A DNA stretch of 64,000 nucleotides from Streptomyces humi. GTDB taxonomy: Bacteria; Actinomycetota; Actinomycetes; Streptomycetales; Streptomycetaceae. Of the stretch, positions 1 to 9,104 are shown one piece after another (positions within the stretch are counted from its first letter, which is position 1; each line of letters starts with the position of its first letter). The position numbers were made by a program, and so were the translations under genes. The notes under the pieces are model-generated. The model did no database searches. It was not told where the DNA came from and saw only the letters and a program-made list of their open reading frames with translations. The stretch is from NCBI RefSeq assembly GCF_001005085.2, contig NZ_LBMU02000049.1:16808-80807 (forward strand). The letters run 5' to 3'.

Positions 1-489
1 GATCGGTGCGTGCCGCTGCTCGGCGGGGACGACCTGGTGCTGCGCCCCCTGTGGGCGAGCCTCGCCGACGGCTCCGACTGGAGCGAGGGACTGGAGAAGG
101 CGCGCGGCTCCCTCGCCGGCGGGCCGGGGACCGGCGCCGGTGCTGACGGGGCCGAGGCGCTGGCGCGCCGGATGCTCGACGCCGCGCCCGCCTCGCAGGA
201 GGCCGACGGCATCCGGCTGTGGGCCGACGGGTGCTCCGTGGCCTCGCTCCAGATCCACCGGCTCCTCGACCCCGCGGCGGACCCGGCCCCCTCGGTCGAC
301 GCCCGCCGCGAGGGCGGCACCGAGGGCATGTCACCGTTGGTCGCCGCCGAACTGCGCCGGCAGGTCACGGTGCTCGAACTGCTCGCCGGGCACGGCGCGG
401 CCGGGCTGCGGCGGGCGCTGGACGTGTCCACGGAGGGCCGCCGGGTGCTGCGCGCGGTGGTCTCCCGGCGGGCCCGCGGACTCGGCTGA
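1..489 (+). CDS. Hypothetical protein, 3' part only
   Basis: The reading frame is open from the first base of the window (GAT CGG TGC, then a GTG at 10) and ends at TGA 487-489, so the true start probably lies upstream. The visible 160 or so residues are Ala-, Leu- and Arg-rich, mostly helical in appearance, with no signal peptide, membrane segment or catalytic motif that I recognise. Codon use is typical of this genome, which supports a real gene. I cannot assign a family. The next gene follows on the same strand after about 140 bases. Confidence 0.45.
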   Translation, partial: DRCVPLLGGDDLVLRPLWASLADGSDWSEGLEKARGSLAGGPGTGAGADGAEALARRMLDAAPASQEADGIRLWADGCSVASLQIHRLLDPAADPAPSVDARREGGTEGMSPLVAAELRRQVTVLELLAGHGAAGLRRALDVSTEGRRVLRAVVSRRARGLG

Positions 490-625
490 GCCCGGGGAAC
501 TGTGTGCGCGGTGCGGTGGAGCTGCGGCGGACCTGCGGGGGTCCTGCACCGGTTGCCGGAACGCCCCGGATCCGGGTGACGAAAACGCCGCTGACCCCGC
601 TCTCCCCTATGTGACAGCCCACTAT

Positions 626-1006
626 GTGACAGCACAGCAGCAGACCAGGCCGCATGCCGCCGCCAAGCCGGTCCGGTGGGCGGCGGACGCGGTGGCCATG
701 ATGCGCGAGGGCGCGCGGGTCCGGCTCGACTACTCGGCGCAGAGCCTGTGGCGGGTCGACCGGCTGATCGAGGAGGTGCGCGTCGAGGGTGCGCCGTACG
801 ACGCGGTACGGGAGATGCTGCGCGGACTCGGCGCCTACGCCGGTGAGGTGATCGCCCGTCAGTCCGGCGCCGAGTGGTGGGCGTCCGGCGGTGACCACTG
901 GATCCGCACCCCCGACGGCCGGCTCTGGGATCCGATCGACGAGGCCCGGCGCTGTTACGGCGGCGACGGTTCGCTGCGGCTGCTGTGCCGGGACGCCGTG
1001 AGGTAG
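626..1006 (+). CDS. Small conserved hypothetical protein
   Basis: The frame encodes about 126 residues from the GTG at 626. A GTG at 611 and a GTG-ATG-ATG cluster at 692-703 are other possible starts, and none has a convincing ribosome site. The frame reads back into the previous gene, but that part is a shadow in a second frame. The protein has a charged N-terminus, a helix around AVAMMREGARVRLDY, and a C-terminal stretch rich in Trp and aromatic residues (EWWASGGDHWIRTPDGRLWDP). No membrane segment or enzyme motif is visible. Its regular codon use and the clean stop before the MFS gene support it. Function unknown. Confidence 0.55.
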   Translation: MTAQQQTRPHAAAKPVRWAADAVAMMREGARVRLDYSAQSLWRVDRLIEEVRVEGAPYDAVREMLRGLGAYAGEVIARQSGAEWWASGGDHWIRTPDGRLWDPIDEARRCYGGDGSLRLLCRDAVR

Positions 1007-1081
1007 CGCGACTTCGGCAAAAACAACGTAATAAGAGACGCGGGCGTTCCCAAGTAGGGCGCGGAGTAGCACGATTGGCGT

Positions 1082-2554
1082 ATGGCCGACAACCGACGCT
1101 GGTGGGCTCTGGTCGTCATCGCACTGGCCCAGCTGATGGTCGTGCTCGACATGACCATCGTCAACATCGCGCTTCCCTCCGCCCAGGTCGCCCTGCACAT
1201 GTCGGACGGCAACCGGCAGTGGGTGATCACCGCCTACACGCTCGCCTTCGGCGGGCTGCTGCTGCTCGGCGGCCGGATCGCCGACCTGGCCGGGCGCAAG
1301 CCCGCGTTCATGACCGGCCTGCTCGGCTTCGCCGCAGCCTCCGCGCTGGGCGGCGCCGCGGTCAACCAGGGCATGCTGTTCGGCGCGCGGGCGCTCCAGG
1401 GCGTGTTCGCCGCGCTGCTCGCCCCGGCCGCGCTCTCGCTGCTCGCGACCACGTTCACCGACCCCAAGGAACGCGGGAAGGCGTTCGGCATCTTCGGCGC
1501 GATCATCGGCGCCGGTGCCGCGGTCGGGCTGCTCGCGGGCGGCTTCCTCACCCAGTACCTGGACTGGCGCTGGTGCCTGTACGTCAACGTGCCGATCGCG
1601 CTGGTCGCCTTCGCCGGCGCCTATGTGCTGCTGTCCGGCGGCGGCCGGCACCCCGACGCCCGGCTCGACGTGCCCGGCGCGCTGCTCGGCTCCGCCGGGA
1701 TGCTCGCCCTGGTCTACGGCTTCTCCGAGGCGGAGTCCCGGGGATGGGGCGACGCCCTGGTCCTGGCGCTCCTGATCGGCGGGGTGGTCCTGCTCGGCCT
1801 CTTCGGGCTCTGGCAGACCCGCGCCCGGGTGCCGCTGCTCCCGATGACCGTCGTACGCGACCGGCAGCGCGTCGGCGCCTTCCTCACCGTGCTGCTGGTG
1901 ACCATCGGCATGTTCGGCGTCTTCCTCTTCCTGACGTACTACATGCAACGCGTCCTCGGCTACTCGCCCGTGAAGACCGGCGTCGCCTACCTCCCCATCA
2001 CCGTCGGCATGGTCACCGGCTCCACGCAGGTCGCCGCCCGGCTGCTGCACCGGGTCCCGCCCCGCCTGCTGATGGTCCCCGGACTGCTGCTGGCGGCGGG
2101 GGCGCTCGCGCTGATAGCCCAGGTCGGGGTCGAGCCCGCGTACGCCTCGCACATCCTGCCCGGGATGCTGATGCTCGGCCTCGGCATGGGCACGGCGATG
2201 ATGACCTCCGTCTCGCTGGCCACCGGCGGGGTCGCGGCCCGCGACTCGGGCGCCGCCTCCGCCACCTTCAACACCGCGCAACAGGTGGGCGGTTCGATCG
2301 GTACGGCGCTGCTCAACACGATCGCCGCGAGCGTCACCACCCGGTACGCCACCGCCCATGCCGCGAGCATCCCGAACCGGGCGCTGCTGGAGGCCAGAGC
2401 CGCGGTGCACGGCTTCAACGTGGCCACCTGGTGGGCGATGGCGGCGCTGCTGCTGGGCGCGCTGATCGCCGGAGTGGTCGTGAACGCGGACCGGGCGCCC
2501 ACCGCGCAGGCCGCGCAGGAACGGACACCCGAACCGGTGGACTCGGCCACCTGA
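1082..2554 (+). CDS. MFS transporter, DHA2 (EmrB/QacA) drug exporter type
   Basis: A 490-residue polytopic membrane protein with about 14 predicted helices, the number expected for the DHA2 proton-antiporter family. The first helix carries the family sequence LAQLMVVLDMTIVNIALP (motif D1), followed by WVITAYTLAFGGLLLLGGRIADLAGRK, which is MFS motif A. Such proteins export hydrophobic drugs or secondary metabolites using the proton gradient. No regulator lies beside it, so the substrate cannot be guessed. The C-terminus is a short soluble tail. It converges on the DUF4331 gene with only about 37 bases between stop codons. The ATG at 1082 places the start just before helix 1. The nearest GGAG is about 17 bases upstream, so translation initiation looks weak. 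Confidence 0.95.
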   Translation: MADNRRWWALVVIALAQLMVVLDMTIVNIALPSAQVALHMSDGNRQWVITAYTLAFGGLLLLGGRIADLAGRKPAFMTGLLGFAAASALGGAAVNQGMLFGARALQGVFAALLAPAALSLLATTFTDPKERGKAFGIFGAIIGAGAAVGLLAGGFLTQYLDWRWCLYVNVPIALVAFAGAYVLLSGGGRHPDARLDVPGALLGSAGMLALVYGFSEAESRGWGDALVLALLIGGVVLLGLFGLWQTRARVPLLPMTVVRDRQRVGAFLTVLLVTIGMFGVFLFLTYYMQRVLGYSPVKTGVAYLPITVGMVTGSTQVAARLLHRVPPRLLMVPGLLLAAGALALIAQVGVEPAYASHILPGMLMLGLGMGTAMMTSVSLATGGVAARDSGAASATFNTAQQVGGSIGTALLNTIAASVTTRYATAHAASIPNRALLEARAAVHGFNVATWWAMAALLLGALIAGVVVNADRAPTAQAAQERTPEPVDSAT

Positions 2555-2591
2555 CGGGCCGTGCGCCGACGGCCACGCGGAGGCCGGACGA

Positions 2592-3662
2592 TCACCGGTC
2601 CGCGGCCGGCCGGGCGGCCGGTGCGACATAGGGGAAGGCGTCGGTCGGGCGGGCGGTGACGCAGTCCTTGGTCAGGCCGGCGTCGAAGGGGGTGTTGGTG
2701 ACGAGGCTGAACATCACGTCGACCACGTTGTCGGTGAGGGTGCGGCCGTTGCAGCCGGCGAAGCCGTACCCGGCCGGGCTGCCGACACGGTAGGGCAGGA
2801 CATCGGGGAAGAGGAAGGCGGTCACCGCCTCCCCGTAGGAGCGCGGGTTCTCGGCCGTGCCGTAGGCGGCCACGACATCGGCGATCCGGCGGGCTGTCAA
2901 GTCGGAGTACAGCTCCTCGTCCTGGTCGGGCCGCGTGGAGTTGTAGCGGTCGCCGAGCTCCGGGTCGTGCTGGCTGAAGACCGGGTGGAACATCGGGTGG
3001 CCGGCGCGCTGGATCTGCCGCCAGCCCCCGGCGTCGGTGGCCAGGACGCTCACCGCCCAGACGCCGAGGGCGGGAGCGCCGCCGGTGTGCCGCAGCAGTT
3101 CCTCGTCGGGGACCTCCAGGACGAGGGAGTGCACGGTCTGCCCGGCGAACACGTTGGCGGCCTTGCCGCGGTCCCAGCCGGACAGGTCCGCGCGCTCGCC
3201 GTGGCCGAAGGCCTCGCCGACGGCGGCCAGCACGTCGTGGTCGATCCAGAACGGGTCGCCGGCGCGGCCGGCCCAGACCCGCTCTCCGGCACGTCCGGCG
3301 ACCTCCGCGCCGGTGCCGCCGGTGACGCCGGTGACGCCGGTGGCGATCTCGGTGCCGGTGGCGTGGTCGTCGCGCGAGTTGTCGCCGGTCAGCCGGTGCA
3401 GGGCCCAGGGCTGTGCGCCGGCCGGGCCGGGCTCGCCGAAGGTGAAGCGGTAGACGACGTCCTGGCGGGCGTCGGCGTCGGCGTCGATCCGGAACTCGTA
3501 GCGGCCCTCGCGGTGGAAGCCCTGCGGGGCGTCGGGGCCGGTGATGGAGTTGTTGACGTTCAGCACGAACACGGTGCCGCGCTCGCCGCGGAAGACGTAG
3601 AGGTCGGTGATGTCGAGCCGGACGTCCTGGCGGGCGGCGGGCGAGTCGAGGTGGTGCGACAT
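2592..3662 (-). CDS. DUF4331 domain protein
   Basis: This 356-residue protein opens directly with the DUF4331 signature: SHHLDSPAARQDVRLDITDLYVFRG, then FVLNVNNSITGPDAPQGFH and YEFRIDADADARQDVVYRFTF. DUF4331 proteins are built of beta strands. Their biochemical role is not established to my knowledge. No signal peptide is present, so it is probably cytoplasmic. The ribosome site GAGGAA lies 6 bases before the ATG at 3662, which fixes the start. It is divergent from the tautomerase-like gene with only 38 bases between starts, so the two may be co-regulated. A Gly/Thr/Val-rich stretch (TGVTGVTGGTGAEV) in the middle comes from a short repeat of GGTGACGCC in the DNA. Confidence 0.88.
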   Translation of the reverse strand: MSHHLDSPAARQDVRLDITDLYVFRGERGTVFVLNVNNSITGPDAPQGFHREGRYEFRIDADADARQDVVYRFTFGEPGPAGAQPWALHRLTGDNSRDDHATGTEIATGVTGVTGGTGAEVAGRAGERVWAGRAGDPFWIDHDVLAAVGEAFGHGERADLSGWDRGKAANVFAGQTVHSLVLEVPDEELLRHTGGAPALGVWAVSVLATDAGGWRQIQRAGHPMFHPVFSQHDPELGDRYNSTRPDQDEELYSDLTARRIADVVAAYGTAENPRSYGEAVTAFLFPDVLPYRVGSPAGYGFAGCNGRTLTDNVVDVMFSLVTNTPFDAGLTKDCVTARPTDAFPYVAPAARPAADR

Positions 3663-3700
3663 GAGGGTTCCTCAGCCGGTGGGTCCGGACCGGATCGCCG

Positions 3701-4132
3701 GTGCCGCCGGAGCGGCGGCATGGCACGAGCCTCGATCGGGCCCGGCGCCCGTGTCGTGAGCAGTTCTGCTCAAGCGGTACCCGGGCGATCGCCGACGCGG
3801 CCCACCAGGCGATCGTGGACGTGCTGGCCATCCCCGAACGGGACCGGTTCCAGATCGTCACCGAGCACGACGCCGACCACGTCATCGCCCTGGACGCCGG
3901 CCTCGGCTTCGAGCGGACCCGCGGGCTCGTCATGATCCAGATCTTCACCCAGTCGGGGCGCACCACCGAGGTCAAGCAACGGCTCTTCAGTACCGTCGCC
4001 GCCCGGCTGGAACCCCTCGGGGTCCCCGGTGAGGACGTCTTCGTCAACATCTTCGAGAACGGCCCCCAGGACTGGTCCTTCGCCTTCGGGCGCGCCCAGT
4101 ACATCGAGGGCGACCTGGCCATCCCCGGCTGA
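3701..4132 (+). CDS. Tautomerase-like protein with doubtful 5' end
   Basis: From about residue 29 the protein matches the tautomerase_2 family closely: AIADAAHQAIVDVLAIPERDRFQIVTEHD, then IQIFTQSGRTTEVKQRLFSTVAARLEPLGV and VFVNIFENGPQDWSFAFG. These enzymes use an N-terminal proline (Pro-1 after Met removal) in a beta-alpha-beta fold. The GTG at 3701 gives VPPERRHG, which has a Pro, but the strand that should follow does not look like the family. In another frame the ATG at 3720 gives MARASIGPGARVV, a better beta strand at about the right distance. A one-base indel near 3745-3780 would join the two. I call the gene real but possibly frameshifted or mis-started. Confidence 0.6.
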   Translation: MPPERRHGTSLDRARRPCREQFCSSGTRAIADAAHQAIVDVLAIPERDRFQIVTEHDADHVIALDAGLGFERTRGLVMIQIFTQSGRTTEVKQRLFSTVAARLEPLGVPGEDVFVNIFENGPQDWSFAFGRAQYIEGDLAIPG

Positions 4133-4153
4133 CCTCTCCGTCACACCGAAGCA

Positions 4154-4195
4154 ACGGCCGGGGCCGCCACCCCCCACAGGAGAGGCCCCGGCCGT
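4154..4195 (+). terminator. Perfect 12-bp hairpin after the tautomerase gene
   Basis: ACGGCCGGGGCC at 4154-4165 is repeated inverted as GGCCCCGGCCGT at 4184-4195 with an 18-base loop. No U-tract follows, which is common for Streptomyces terminators. It lies 22 bases after the stop codon. Confidence 0.7.
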
Positions 4196-4471
4196 CGCGC
4201 GGCACGGACCGCGCGGCGGCCCGTACTCTGTTCAGCGCCTTGACTGCGTTTTCTGTCACACCCCACGGCGTCACGAGTTAGTTGCATCTTGTACGGACGT
4301 GGACGACGAGCGGTTTCAGTGCGTAACGTGCAGTTCGCGCCGGGCCGCGGAGGACGCATGACCACCGCAACCATCTGCGTCCCGACTACCGCAACCATTA
4401 ATTGAGGAACCACGACGGCCAGGACCACGACCGCGAGAGCGGCGCCGGTCCGGGCGCAAAGTAGGTATCGG
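4196..4471 (+). promoter_or_regulatory. Long leader region before the ECF sigma gene
   Basis: About 275 bases between the terminator and the sigma gene hold no full-size gene. A TTGACT at 4240-4245 could be a -35 element but no good -10 follows at 17-18 bases. The right half contains the 15-codon reading frame at 4358-4405 with a ribosome site, and a partly overlapping 20-codon frame that could start at TTG 4402 and stop at 4464. The base composition drops slightly around 4360-4405, with ACCGCAACCAT repeated twice. Confidence 0.35.
4358..4405 (+). CDS. Possible 15-residue leader peptide upstream of sigma gene
   Basis: ATG at 4358 is preceded by GGAGG at 4349-4353 and encodes MTTATICVPTTATIN before TGA. 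Six of 15 residues are Thr and three are Ile, with the TTATI block occurring twice, which recalls attenuation leader peptides of amino-acid operons. The sigma gene begins 67 bases downstream. No clear alternative hairpins were worked out, so a regulatory role is only a guess. It may equally be chance. Confidence 0.3.
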   Translation: MTTATICVPTTATIN

Positions 4472-5134
4472 GTGCTGGGGGACGACGCGGAGTTGACCGC
4501 CGCGGTGCGTGCTGCACAGGACGGAGACGAAACCGCGTTCCGTGTCGTCTACCGCGCGGTGCAGCCCCGCCTGCTCGGATACGTCCGAACGCTGGTCGGT
4601 GACCCGGACGCCGAGGACGTCGCCTCCGAGGCCTGGCTCCAGATCGCCCGTGACCTCGACCGGTTCAGCGGCGACGCGGACCGCTTCCGCGGCTGGGCCG
4701 CGCGGATCGCCCGCAACCGTGCCCTCGACCACATACGGATGCGCGGCCGCCGCCCCGCGATCGGCGGCGACGAGACGGAACTGACCGGCCGGGCCGCCGA
4801 CTCCGACACCGCCGACGAGGCCATCGAGGCGCTCACCACCGACTCCACCCTCTCCCTGATCGCGCGGCTGCCCCAGGACCAGGCCGAGGCGGTCGTGCTC
4901 CGGGTCGTGATGGGCCTGGACGCCAAGACCGCCGCCGACACCCTCGGCAAACGCGCCGGTGCCGTCCGGACGGCGGCGCACCGGGGGCTGCGTAGACTCG
5001 CCGAACTCCTCGGCGCGGACCCCGAGGGGGCGGGCGTCCTCGACGCCCTTCCGCCGCAGCGAGAACCGAAAGATCGTGCGGTGACGTCCGCCAGTGTGAC
5101 GCATACGCGTTCGCGGACGCAGAAGGACATGTGA
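4472..5134 (+). CDS. ECF-type RNA polymerase sigma factor
   Basis: A 220-residue sigma-70 family protein. Region 2 is DETAFRVVYRAVQPRLLGYVRTLVGDPDAEDVASEAWLQIARDLDRF with the following RFRGWAARIARNRALDHIR. Region 4 is IARLPQDQAEAVVLRVVMGLDAKTAADTLGKRAGAVRTAAHRGLRRL, containing the helix-turn-helix. There is no region 1 or 3, as expected for the extracytoplasmic-function group. The C-terminal tail (about 40 residues) is Ser/Thr/Arg-rich. The GTG at 4472 has a modest AGTAGG ahead of it. The stop overlaps the next gene's ATG as TGATG, so the two are translationally coupled. The partner is a membrane protein, which suggests that the sigma is held at the membrane until a signal arrives. Confidence 0.92.
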   Translation: MLGDDAELTAAVRAAQDGDETAFRVVYRAVQPRLLGYVRTLVGDPDAEDVASEAWLQIARDLDRFSGDADRFRGWAARIARNRALDHIRMRGRRPAIGGDETELTGRAADSDTADEAIEALTTDSTLSLIARLPQDQAEAVVLRVVMGLDAKTAADTLGKRAGAVRTAAHRGLRRLAELLGADPEGAGVLDALPPQREPKDRAVTSASVTHTRSRTQKDM

Positions 5135-6261
5135 TGGCCGACGAGCAGTACAAGTGGCTGAACCGGACGACGGCGGAACGTCTGCTGCGCGGTGAGTCGC
5201 TCGAAGCCGTCGATGAATCCGCCCGTGACCAGGCAGAACGTCTTGCCGGGACGCTCGGTGCGCTCTCCGCGCGGTGCACGCCGGCCGCCGCCGAACTCCC
5301 CGGCGAGGAGGCGGCGCTGGCTGCGTTCCGCAAAGCGCGCGAATCCGCCGAGGACGAGCGGGTCGCGGTGGCTTCTCGATCCGGCGGCACTGACAGGACC
5401 GGCAGCACCGGCGGCACCGACAGGACCGGCAGGACCGGGCAGAGCGGCGACGCGGGTCTCTTCCGCCTCGGTGCCGGCTCCCGCGCGTCCGCTGCCGCCC
5501 GCTCGTCCCGGGCTTCGCACTGGGCCCGGCCCGCGCGCCTCGGCCTCGCCGCCGCGCTGACCGTCGGCATGCTCGGCGGGGTCGCGGTGGCCGCCGGCAC
5601 CGGGGTACTGCCCACCCCGTTCCGCGACGACCGTCCCGGGCCGGCCGCCTCCGTCTCCACCGCCGGCACCACCCAGCGCCCGCAGGGCTCGCCCTCGCCC
5701 GAGTCCCTGCTCGGCGGCGAGAGCGACGCACCCCGGTCAGGCGAGCCGTCCAACGGTTCCGGGCAGCCCTCGCCCGGGGCGTCCGGCAGGTCGAAGGAAC
5801 GGGACACCGGTTCCGCGGGCACGCCGAGGAACGGCTGGAGCGGTGCGCTCGCCTCCTGCCGTGCCGTGCGGAACGGCACCTCCCTGGACGCCGGCCGCAG
5901 ACGCGCCCTGGAGCGGTTCGCGGGCGGTGCCGGGCGCATCGACAAGTTCTGCGCGGCCGTCCTCGACACCGGGGAGAACGGCGGCAAGGGCGCGGCGGGC
6001 GACGGCAAGGGCGGCCCCGGCGCCCAGGGCGATCAAGGCGGCCAGGGCGATCAGGGCGGCCAGAGCGGTCAAGGCGGTCAGGGCGACGGCAACGGACAGG
6101 GCGGTGCCGGTGACGGCCGGCCCGGCCGGGGCGATGGTGCCGGCGGCGGTGGCAACGACCCCCGCCAGGACGGCGTGGCCACCCCCGCCCCGACGGCGTT
6201 CGTGCCCCTGGCGCCGAACCGGCCCGTCAGCGTGCCCTCCCCGACGTACAGCGCTCTCTGA
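5134..6261 (+). CDS. Membrane-anchored partner (putative anti-sigma) of the ECF sigma factor
   Basis: ATG at 5134 is chosen because AGAAGGA at 5121-5127 sits 6 bases before it. GTG at 5131 is too close. The 375-residue protein has a cytoplasmic N-terminal part (EQYKWLNRTTAERLLRGESLEAVDESARDQAERL, then an Ala/Glu-rich helix), one membrane helix at about residues 135-158 (RLGLAAALTVGMLGGVAVAAG), and a long outside region rich in Ser, Pro and Gly. Residues 290-345 are low-complexity Gly/Gln/Asp repeats (GDQGGQGDQGGQ). Position, coupling and topology fit an anti-sigma factor, but I see no zinc-binding HxxxCxxC motif. The role is therefore inferred from context. Confidence 0.75.
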   Translation: MADEQYKWLNRTTAERLLRGESLEAVDESARDQAERLAGTLGALSARCTPAAAELPGEEAALAAFRKARESAEDERVAVASRSGGTDRTGSTGGTDRTGRTGQSGDAGLFRLGAGSRASAAARSSRASHWARPARLGLAAALTVGMLGGVAVAAGTGVLPTPFRDDRPGPAASVSTAGTTQRPQGSPSPESLLGGESDAPRSGEPSNGSGQPSPGASGRSKERDTGSAGTPRNGWSGALASCRAVRNGTSLDAGRRRALERFAGGAGRIDKFCAAVLDTGENGGKGAAGDGKGGPGAQGDQGGQGDQGGQSGQGGQGDGNGQGGAGDGRPGRGDGAGGGGNDPRQDGVATPAPTAFVPLAPNRPVSVPSPTYSAL

Positions 6262-6282
6262 CCGACGTACAGCGCTCTCTGA
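6241..6282 (+). repeat. Perfect 21-bp tandem duplication including the stop codon
   Basis: The last 21 bases of the preceding coding sequence (6241-6261, starting CCGACGTACAGC and ending in TGA) are repeated exactly at 6262-6282. The duplication gives a second in-frame copy of the last seven codons that is not translated unless the first stop is read through. Confidence 0.9.
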
Positions 6283-6430
6283 CCGCTGACCTGCGGTTTT
6301 GAAAGTCGCTGAACTTTTTTCCCGCAGGGTGTGACGTTTTCGGAGCAGGCGGCGCAGTACTGAGTGAGCCGACTGGTCATCGGCCGTCGCACAGAGCCGG
6401 GGTTCCCCCCGTACCTGCGGCTCGTGCATT

Positions 6431-6469
6431 GGCGCGGGCGGGACACGTTCCCCCGGTCCCGCCCGCGCC
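6431..6469. terminator. Bidirectional hairpin between convergent genes
   Basis: GGCGCGGGCGGGAC at 6431-6444 pairs perfectly with GTCCCGCCCGCGCC at 6456-6469, leaving an 11-base loop. It sits between the anti-sigma-like gene and the convergent L,D-transpeptidase gene. Confidence 0.75.
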
Positions 6470-6492
6470 CCGAACCTCTCCGGTCCCGCGCC

Positions 6493-7383
6493 TCACCAGT
6501 AGACGACGACCTTGTCGCCGCCGCGTACCTGCGCGAACAGGTCCGCGATCGCCGCCTCGTCCCGTACGTTCACGCACCCGTGCGAGCCGCCCGCGTACCC
6601 GCGGGCCGCGAAGTCGTACGAGTAGTGCACCGCCTGGCCGCCGCTGAAGAACAGCGCGTACGGCATCGGGGAGTGGTAGAGCGTCGAGACGTGGTGGCGG
6701 GACTTCCAGTAGACGTGGAACACGCCCTCCCGGGTCGGGGTGTACTGCGCCCCGAACCGCACCGACATCGTGGACACCGTCCGCCCGTCGATCATCCAGC
6801 GCAGCGTCCGGCTGGTCTTGCTGATGCACAGCACCCGCCCGGTCAGGCACCGCGGGTCCGGCGCGGCGGCCGGCTGACCGCCCATCAGGTACAGCTCCCA
6901 CTTCCCCGGCCGGTGCGTCATCCCCACCAGCCGCCGCCAGGTCACCGCGTCGGTCTCACCCGTCCGGGGCAGCCCGCGCTTTCCCTGGAACCCCTTGACG
7001 GCCTCCGTCGTGAGGTCGTCGTACGTCCCGGTGGGACCGTCGTACAGCCAGCCGACCTGGCGCAGCCGGGCCTGGAGGCCGCGGACGCCGGTGCCGGTGT
7101 CGCCGCGCGTGTACACGATGTGCGGCGGCACCGTCTCGACGGCGGACGGGGTGGGCGCGGCGGCCGGCGTGGTCGCCGGGGCCGGTGCGGTGCGGTCCGG
7201 TGCCGCCGTGCCGGCCGGCGTGCTGGGCGGAAGCTCGATGTGGACGGGCGAGTGCCCCTTGCCGTTGCCGTCCGGCGGCTGCACGGTGCATCCGCACAGG
7301 GCCGCCAGCCCGGCGAGTACGGCGGCCGAGGCGAGCGCGACGGCGGGCCGCCCGACGATCCCTGAGTACCCCGAGACCTTCAT
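6493..7383 (-). CDS. L,D-transpeptidase lipoprotein (YkuD family) with peptidoglycan-binding domain
   Basis: The start is ATG 7383, where GGGGAAG precedes by 10 bases and a signal sequence follows (MKVSGYSGIVGRP, then a hydrophobic stretch and the lipobox-like LCGC). An upstream GTG frame of 30 residues is not needed. In the 296-residue protein, residues 85-158 form a peptidoglycan-binding domain (GTGVRGLQARLRQVGWL, TTEAVKGFQGKRGL). The C-terminal half is a YkuD domain ending in HYSYDF then GGSHGCVNVRDEAA, where the catalytic His and Cys lie in the SHGCVN motif. Such enzymes make 3-3 cross-links in peptidoglycan or attach proteins to it. It should be anchored outside the membrane. It diverges from the mutase gene with about 95 bases between starts. 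Confidence 0.92.
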   Translation of the reverse strand: MKVSGYSGIVGRPAVALASAAVLAGLAALCGCTVQPPDGNGKGHSPVHIELPPSTPAGTAAPDRTAPAPATTPAAAPTPSAVETVPPHIVYTRGDTGTGVRGLQARLRQVGWLYDGPTGTYDDLTTEAVKGFQGKRGLPRTGETDAVTWRRLVGMTHRPGKWELYLMGGQPAAAPDPRCLTGRVLCISKTSRTLRWMIDGRTVSTMSVRFGAQYTPTREGVFHVYWKSRHHVSTLYHSPMPYALFFSGGQAVHYSYDFAARGYAGGSHGCVNVRDEAAIADLFAQVRGGDKVVVYW

Positions 7384-7478
7384 GCCGTGGATGCTTCCCC
7401 GCGTGACCGCCGCCGAACAAGGGGGCATGGTGGGAAGGGCCGGAGGCATCGGCCGGCCTGTCGCGGAGGTCACCCGCC

Positions 7479-9059
<1,581 letters not shown>

Positions 9060-9104
9060 CCGGCGGCGGAGGCGTCTTCGTACCCCCGTGCGACACTGCT
9101 TCCC

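Noticed and set aside
365..2629. Very long open frame on the minus strand across the MFS gene
   Set aside because: It is the antisense of the plus-strand genes, with amino-acid composition typical of shadow frames at high G+C (Arg, Gly, Asp, His) and no recognisable domain.
4206..4361. Frame on the plus strand with two CxxC pairs (CVFC ... CVTC), like a small zinc ribbon
   Set aside because: No start codon lies near the first CxxC; the frame only opens far upstream inside the tautomerase gene in a different frame, so it is probably chance.
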